9,525 nucleotides of DNA from an uncultured Clostridia bacterium (GTDB lineage: Bacteria; Bacillota; Clostridia; Christensenellales; CAG-138): assembly GCA_946183765.1 (NCBI GenBank), contig CAMHDC010000030.1, forward strand, positions 1-9,525, given 5' to 3'. The notes beneath the pieces are model-generated. The model ran no database searches, had not been told where the DNA came from, and saw nothing but the letters and a program-made list of their open reading frames with translations. Both the position numbers and the translations under genes were made by a program. Shown here one piece after another: positions 6,064 through 9,525 of this stretch (the stretch's first letter is position 1; each line of letters begins with the position of its first letter).

Positions 6064-6098
6064 AAAACGAGCGCCCCTCGAAAAGGAGCGCTCGTTTT
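6064..6098 (-). terminator. Hairpin terminator after the protease gene, close to the next start codon
   Basis: Arms AAAACGAGCGC (6064-6074) and GCGCTCGTTTT (6088-6098) form an 11-bp stem; inner CCT/AGG can extend it. On the minus strand it ends in TTTTAGAAAGGA, so the T run leads straight into the ribosome site of the PLP enzyme gene. It may stop protease transcripts or let part of them through. Confidence 0.75.
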
Positions 6099-6110
6099 CG
6101 ATCCGTATCT

Positions 6111-8657
6111 TTAGTAGACGACCGCCGGCGTCCAGTAGACGTTGCCGTAGATGTCCGTGAGCCGGTAGCTGACGGAGACGTCGTCGTTGCTGATGGCACG
6201 GTAGTCCACGATAATGCTGCTGCCCGCGGTGAAGGCGTTGCCCAGGGTATAGCTGCCCTCATACGCGCCCTCGGAGGTGTAGTAGTCGCAGAGAAGCTGG
6301 ATCCTGTCGCCCCTCTCGATGGGGATGGAGCCCTTGGCCTGGGTCTCGGTCTCCCCGGCGTAGAGGGGATCGGCGCCCAGCACGGTCCCGTTGCCTTCCA
6401 TGTCGATGAACACCATAATGTTCATCAGCATCTGCTCACCGTCCCGCGTGATCCGGGCGGGGATGCGGCCGTAGGTGCCCTCCTCCCCTGCCTCCGTCAT
6501 GTAGAAGGCGGCGGGGTTGCCGTCCAGGCAGATCCAGGTGCCGTCGAAGCCCAGGATGAGATCGTTATTCTGATCGTACTCCAGATAGTTGTCGCAGCCG
6601 AGGTCGATGAAGCCCTGTCCGTCGTCCACGAAGATGTTGAGGGCCGCGGTCTCGATGAGGCCCCATTCCTCGTCCGTAAGGACCAGGGTCGACACGCCGT
6701 TCCTGTCGGTGACGGTGATCCGGGCGGGATCGAGCCGGTTCTGAGCGATCTCCGCCGCCTTGCTGGCCACCAGGTCCGTATCCACCCAGTCGAGGGCGGC
6801 GGGCATGGACCGGCCGGAGAAGGCGGAGAGAAGATCCATGATGGTGGAGGCGTCCACGCTGTTGCCGGCGGAGTAGGAACCGGAGCCGGCGTCGGTGGTG
6901 TAGCTGCCCAGCAGGGAGCCCAAAGGCGAGGAGGAACCGTAGGGAGAGCTGCCGCCGGAGGAACCGTAGGACCCGCTGTCCATGAAGCCGCCCAGGAGGG
7001 TGCTCAAAAGATCCCCGCCGGAGGAGTAGGAGCCGTAGCCATACTGGGACGCGGAGGAGGCGAACTGACCGCCCTGGCCCACGCTGGCGAAGCTCTGGAT
7101 GCACTTGGTGTACTCCGCGTCCAGTCCCAGGCTGTTATAGGTGTTGACGGCGCTCTTCACGCCGTTCAGCGTCTCATAGGGGAAGTAGACGGACACGCCG
7201 TATGCCCGGGTCATGGTGGACTTGTTGTAGGCCACGCACCCCTTCAGGGCGGCGGAGAGGGTCTTAGATTCCGCGGTGCCGATCCGGTCGCACAGGTCGA
7301 TCATGTCCACCTGGTTGATCCGGCTCTGGCGGGCGAACTGACGGGCGTTGGCCCGGGCGTCGGCCACCTGCTTGTAGTTGTTGCCCTTGATGAGGTTGGT
7401 GGTGGCGGTGGAGAAGTTCCTGAGCGCCTGGGGCACGGTGCCCTGCATCTTCGCAAGGTCCAGCACGCTCAGCGTCACCTGGGCGTTGGCCTGGGCCCGG
7501 GTGCTGGCGGCGACGAAGGTGTCCACGATGGTCTTACCGATGCTCTCCGTGGAAGCGGAGGTGTTCTTCGACAGCTGGGTGAGCCAGTCGGTGTAGTACC
7601 AGCCGGTGCCGGGCTCGGATTCCTCGGAGGCGATCATGTAATCCGCGTAGTTGTTGCAGACCATGGCGGTCTCCAGCGTGGCCATGAGGCAGGCGTCGAA
7701 GCCGATCCAGTCGAAGACGCAGCCGCCTTTCTTCAGCGCCGCGTCGATCTCAGGCAGGGTCATGGTGTCGGCGGAGAGGCCGAAGCCGCTTCCCTGCTTC
7801 TCGTCGTAGCCGTAGCCGGAGAGGGAGCCGCCGCCGTGATCCCAGAAGATCAGGATGTTCCGATCCGCCGGGAAGTTCTTTTTGCAGTACTGGATGAAGG
7901 ACGCCAGGTTGTCGGGGTCCGTCATGTAGGCGGTGCCGAAGTTGTCCTCCAGCCGCCGCAGACCTCCGGTCTGGACCTGATAGATCTGGTTCCGGGCGCT
8001 GGAGACGATGTTGTTCTTCCAGGCCTTGCAGCCGCCGGTCTCCACGATCACGTTCACCTTATCGGAGATGGTGGCCTTCACCATCTCGCCCAGATCGCTG
8101 GTGCCCATGCCGTACTTGGACTCCAGGTCCGTGCCGCACATATAGATCATGACGGTGACGGTATCCTGGCCGTTGCCCTTGGGGATCACCCGCTTAGCCC
8201 GGGCCTCCCCCGCCACGGGGGCGGCGGTCACCACGGGGGCTTCGGTATACACGGGGGCCTGGGTGACGATCGGGGCCTGGGTCACCACGGGCGCCTGGGT
8301 GTAATAGGGCGCTTCGGTGATTTGGGAAACCTGGTTCGTATCCGGATAGTAGGACACGTCGCTGCCGGAGAAGGCGCCGCCGCATTTGCCGAGCAGCCCC
8401 AGCACCGCCACCACGGCGATGACGAGGAGCAGGATACGGCGATACTTTTTCGGCAGGACCAGCAGCAGGGCCAGCAGACCCAGCTTTCCGGCGGTGGACC
8501 GTTCCCCGTCCCGGTTCTCCCCGGGACGCTGATCGAAGCTGCCCGTGCGTCCGCTGCCCGTGCCTACGGGACGGGAGGATACCTTGTCTCCCTTGCCCAC
8601 GTTGGCAGAGCCGGAACCGACTTTTTTACCGTGGCCGACAGGCCGTTTGTTTTCCAT
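6111..8657 (-). CDS. Membrane-anchored clostripain-family (C11) cysteine protease
   Basis: C11 proteases cut after arginine or lysine. This 848-residue protein has a Gly/Lys/Arg-rich cytoplasmic lead (1-72), one membrane helix (about 73-90), and a spacer of six TxAPxx hexapeptides (114-149). The C11 domain spans about 165-525. It begins with VTVMIYMCGTDLESKYG (167-183), has the catalytic histidine H274 in FWDHGGG and the cysteine C323 in GFDACLM, and D321 fits the S1-site aspartate known from PmC11. A Gly/Ser/Tyr linker (about 526-600) carries LLSTLLGG and PLGSLLGS. The C-terminal part (about 601-848) is acidic and beta-rich, and I do not recognise it. The protease would face outward. There is no LPXTG motif, S-layer repeat or typical lipobox. 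The ATG at 8657 follows AAGGGAG by 9 nt. The gene has its own promoter and a terminator. Targets are unknown. Confidence 0.93.
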   Translation of the reverse strand: MENKRPVGHGKKVGSGSANVGKGDKVSSRPVGTGSGRTGSFDQRPGENRDGERSTAGKLGLLALLLVLPKKYRRILLLVIAVVAVLGLLGKCGGAFSGSDVSYYPDTNQVSQITEAPYYTQAPVVTQAPIVTQAPVYTEAPVVTAAPVAGEARAKRVIPKGNGQDTVTVMIYMCGTDLESKYGMGTSDLGEMVKATISDKVNVIVETGGCKAWKNNIVSSARNQIYQVQTGGLRRLEDNFGTAYMTDPDNLASFIQYCKKNFPADRNILIFWDHGGGSLSGYGYDEKQGSGFGLSADTMTLPEIDAALKKGGCVFDWIGFDACLMATLETAMVCNNYADYMIASEESEPGTGWYYTDWLTQLSKNTSASTESIGKTIVDTFVAASTRAQANAQVTLSVLDLAKMQGTVPQALRNFSTATTNLIKGNNYKQVADARANARQFARQSRINQVDMIDLCDRIGTAESKTLSAALKGCVAYNKSTMTRAYGVSVYFPYETLNGVKSAVNTYNSLGLDAEYTKCIQSFASVGQGGQFASSASQYGYGSYSSGGDLLSTLLGGFMDSGSYGSSGGSSPYGSSSPLGSLLGSYTTDAGSGSYSAGNSVDASTIMDLLSAFSGRSMPAALDWVDTDLVASKAAEIAQNRLDPARITVTDRNGVSTLVLTDEEWGLIETAALNIFVDDGQGFIDLGCDNYLEYDQNNDLILGFDGTWICLDGNPAAFYMTEAGEEGTYGRIPARITRDGEQMLMNIMVFIDMEGNGTVLGADPLYAGETETQAKGSIPIERGDRIQLLCDYYTSEGAYEGSYTLGNAFTAGSSIIVDYRAISNDDVSVSYRLTDIYGNVYWTPAVVY
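8211..8318 (-). repeat. Six tandem 18-bp repeats coding TxAPxx
   Basis: This codes for residues 114-149 of the protease: TEAPYY, TQAPVV, TQAPIV, TQAPVY, TEAPVV, TAAPVA. Proline-rich spacers of this kind are extended and often hold an extracellular domain away from the membrane through the cell wall. Copy number could vary between strains by slippage. Confidence 0.9.
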
Positions 8658-8695
8658 CTGTCAATGCTCCCTTATTCGTAGTCTCGTTTGGATAC

Positions 8696-8724
8696 AGTAT
8701 ACAATTTTATCGGTGAAAACGCAA
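8696..8724 (-). promoter_or_regulatory. Promoter of the protease gene
   Basis: On the minus strand, TTGCGT (8724-8719), a 17-bp spacer and TATACT (8701-8696) lie in the gap between the YhhN-like gene and the protease. The -10 is good and the -35 is weak. No clear terminator separates the protease from the gene upstream, so read-through may also feed it. Confidence 0.6.
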
Positions 8725-8740
8725 GATGAAGGGCGAAAAA

Positions 8741-9397
8741 TCAGCGCTTCCCGCCCGCCGCGGACAGGGAGAGCAGCATCTGGCTGGGACCGTAGAAGGC
8801 CCACATCATGTTGAAGGGTATGTCGTGGAGGGTCTTGAGCAAAGGATAGGCAGAGAGGTCCAGGTAGAGGGCGGCGTTGTTCACCGCCACGAACAGGTCG
8901 CAGCCCAAAAAGAGGGTCATGCCCAGGGTGAAGAGAAGGTTCCGAGGGGTGAGATAGCTGAAGAAGACGGTGGTGACGAGGAAGGAGGCGTACACCGCCC
9001 CCATGAGCAGCACCGGGTCCGCGCCCCGGGCCAACACGACCGCCACGATGAGGAGGGTGCCGCAGGCGCAGGCCCAGGCGAGGGTGTGGGAGAGACGCCG
9101 CCGCCCGTCCTCCATCCACCACAGCCGCAGGGCCCAGCAGAGCTGGGCGCAGCAAAAAAGCGCCATGCCGGGGATCCACTGCTCGTCCTTGAGAGCCACC
9201 AGAAAAAAGTCCGCCCCCGCGGTGAACAAAAGGGCCAGCAGCGCGAAAAAACCGTCTATGTCGGCGTGCCGATGGCCGCAGGCGAAGGCGAAGCACAGGA
9301 TCACCAGGGCGTACTCGAACAGGCGGTTCATCTCCCCCGCCGGGTAGACGACCAGAAACAGGGTGCACAAGCACACCCCGACCGTCAGGAAGGCCAT
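8741..9397 (-). CDS. YhhN-like integral membrane protein (lysoplasmalogenase family candidate)
   Basis: This 218-residue protein (from the ATG) is almost wholly hydrophobic, with about eight membrane segments near residues 1-19, 27-41, 49-69, 76-92, 104-123, 128-148, 155-173 and 190-210. Two similar pieces stand out: FTAGADFFLVA (58-68) and LFLGCDLFVAVNN (162-174), each with an aspartate inside a helix. Eight helices with such aspartates fit the YhhN/TMEM86 family, some members of which cleave the vinyl-ether bond of lysoplasmalogens; plasmalogens do occur in anaerobic clostridia. I place it there from overall pattern only. The start is uncertain. The ATG at 9397 has a poor ribosome site, and the frame stays open upstream. 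A CTG at 9436, overlapping the previous stop as CTGA, would add KRSGLFAGAFGT and complete the first helix. It probably shares a transcript with the gene upstream. Confidence 0.6.
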   Translation of the reverse strand: MAFLTVGVCLCTLFLVVYPAGEMNRLFEYALVILCFAFACGHRHADIDGFFALLALLFTAGADFFLVALKDEQWIPGMALFCCAQLCWALRLWWMEDGRRRLSHTLAWACACGTLLIVAVVLARGADPVLLMGAVYASFLVTTVFFSYLTPRNLLFTLGMTLFLGCDLFVAVNNAALYLDLSAYPLLKTLHDIPFNMMWAFYGPSQMLLSLSAAGGKR

Positions 9398-9432
9398 GGT
9401 GCCGAAAGCCCCCGCAAAGAGGCCGCTTCGCT

Positions 9433-9525
9433 TCAGTTTTCTTTTTCCGCTTCTCGTTTCAAATCCTCCGCCCGCAGGCCCGGTCCCGGGTCGCCCAGCC
9501 GCCAGTGCTTCCGGCAGAGGCCGAT
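9433..9525 (-). CDS. C-terminal end of an unrecognised gene (partial, runs off right edge)
   Basis: The last 30 codons of a minus-strand gene enter from the right edge and stop at TGA (9435-9433). The peptide begins IGLCRKHWRLGDPGPGL and ends in a charged, helical AEDLKREAEKEN. GC-rich third positions and the tight junction with the next gene support it as coding. I do not recognise the family from this piece. It is probably in one operon with the YhhN-like gene. Confidence 0.6.
   Translation of the reverse strand: MGLCRKHWRLGDPGPGLRAEDLKREAEKEN

Noticed and set aside
4811..6160. A 449-codon plus-strand open frame across the PLP enzyme
   Set aside because: It mirrors a well-supported gene, has low-complexity Gly/His/Val-rich translation and no suitable ribosome site.
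8660..8665. TTGACA just before the protease ATG on the minus strand, as a possible -35 box
   Set aside because: No -10 box lies about 17 bp downstream; the promoter at 8696-8724 is better placed.
7836..8681. A 281-codon plus-strand open frame opposite the protease N-terminus
   Set aside because: It is a mirror of the protease frame; the GG/H-rich repeats are the reverse of the TxAP repeats.
8661..9374. A 237-codon minus-strand frame overlapping the YhhN-like gene
   Set aside because: Its translation is Arg/Pro/Gly-rich without domains, while the chosen frame gives eight regular membrane helices.

Overview
The window looks like chromosomal DNA of a high-GC Firmicute, probably a gut or rumen clostridium in the broad Oscillospirales/Christensenellales sense. 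The evidence is AGGAGG-type ribosome sites, sigma-A-like promoters with 17-bp spacers, a DUF1836 protein, a DegV/FakB-type protein and a clostripain-family protease. The taxonomic call is inference. I see no rRNA, tRNA, CRISPR array, insertion sequence or phage gene. The sequence is almost fully coding. Because third positions are GC-rich, most real genes carry long open frames on the opposite strand, and these are not listed as genes.

Left part (1-1664, minus strand): an operon of a DUF937-like protein with seven LLGSLLGG-type repeats and a histone-H1-like lysine tail, followed 12 nt later by the start of an ABC exporter that runs off the left edge. A divergent promoter region (1665-1843) separates it from a plus-strand gene (1844-2677, TTG start). 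That gene encodes a four-helix membrane protein ending in a short Cys/His module. A strong bidirectional terminator (2689-2719) lies between it and the convergent degV gene.

Middle (2732-4415): a DegV-family fatty-acid-binding protein (minus) and a DUF1836 putative regulator (plus) diverge from a 161-bp intergenic region. Both promoters are readable there, and a perfect 15-bp palindrome abuts the degV -10 box. A weaker hairpin at 4390-4415 closes the DUF1836 gene.

Right part (4423-9525, all minus strand): read in the direction of transcription, the order is the tail of an unrecognised gene, a YhhN-like eight-helix membrane protein, a large membrane-anchored C11 (clostripain) protease with its own promoter, a terminator-like hairpin, a threonine-synthase-family PLP enzyme, and a GNAT acetyltransferase 7 nt behind it.

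The individual families are mostly known. The least ordinary items are the repeat-plus-lysine-tail DUF937 protein, its LLGSLLGG-like motifs recurring in the protease linker, the protease's uncharacterised C-terminal region, the membrane protein with the Cys/His module, and the DegV/DUF1836 divergent pair with its palindrome. I did not find a convincing new multi-gene defence or mobile system.
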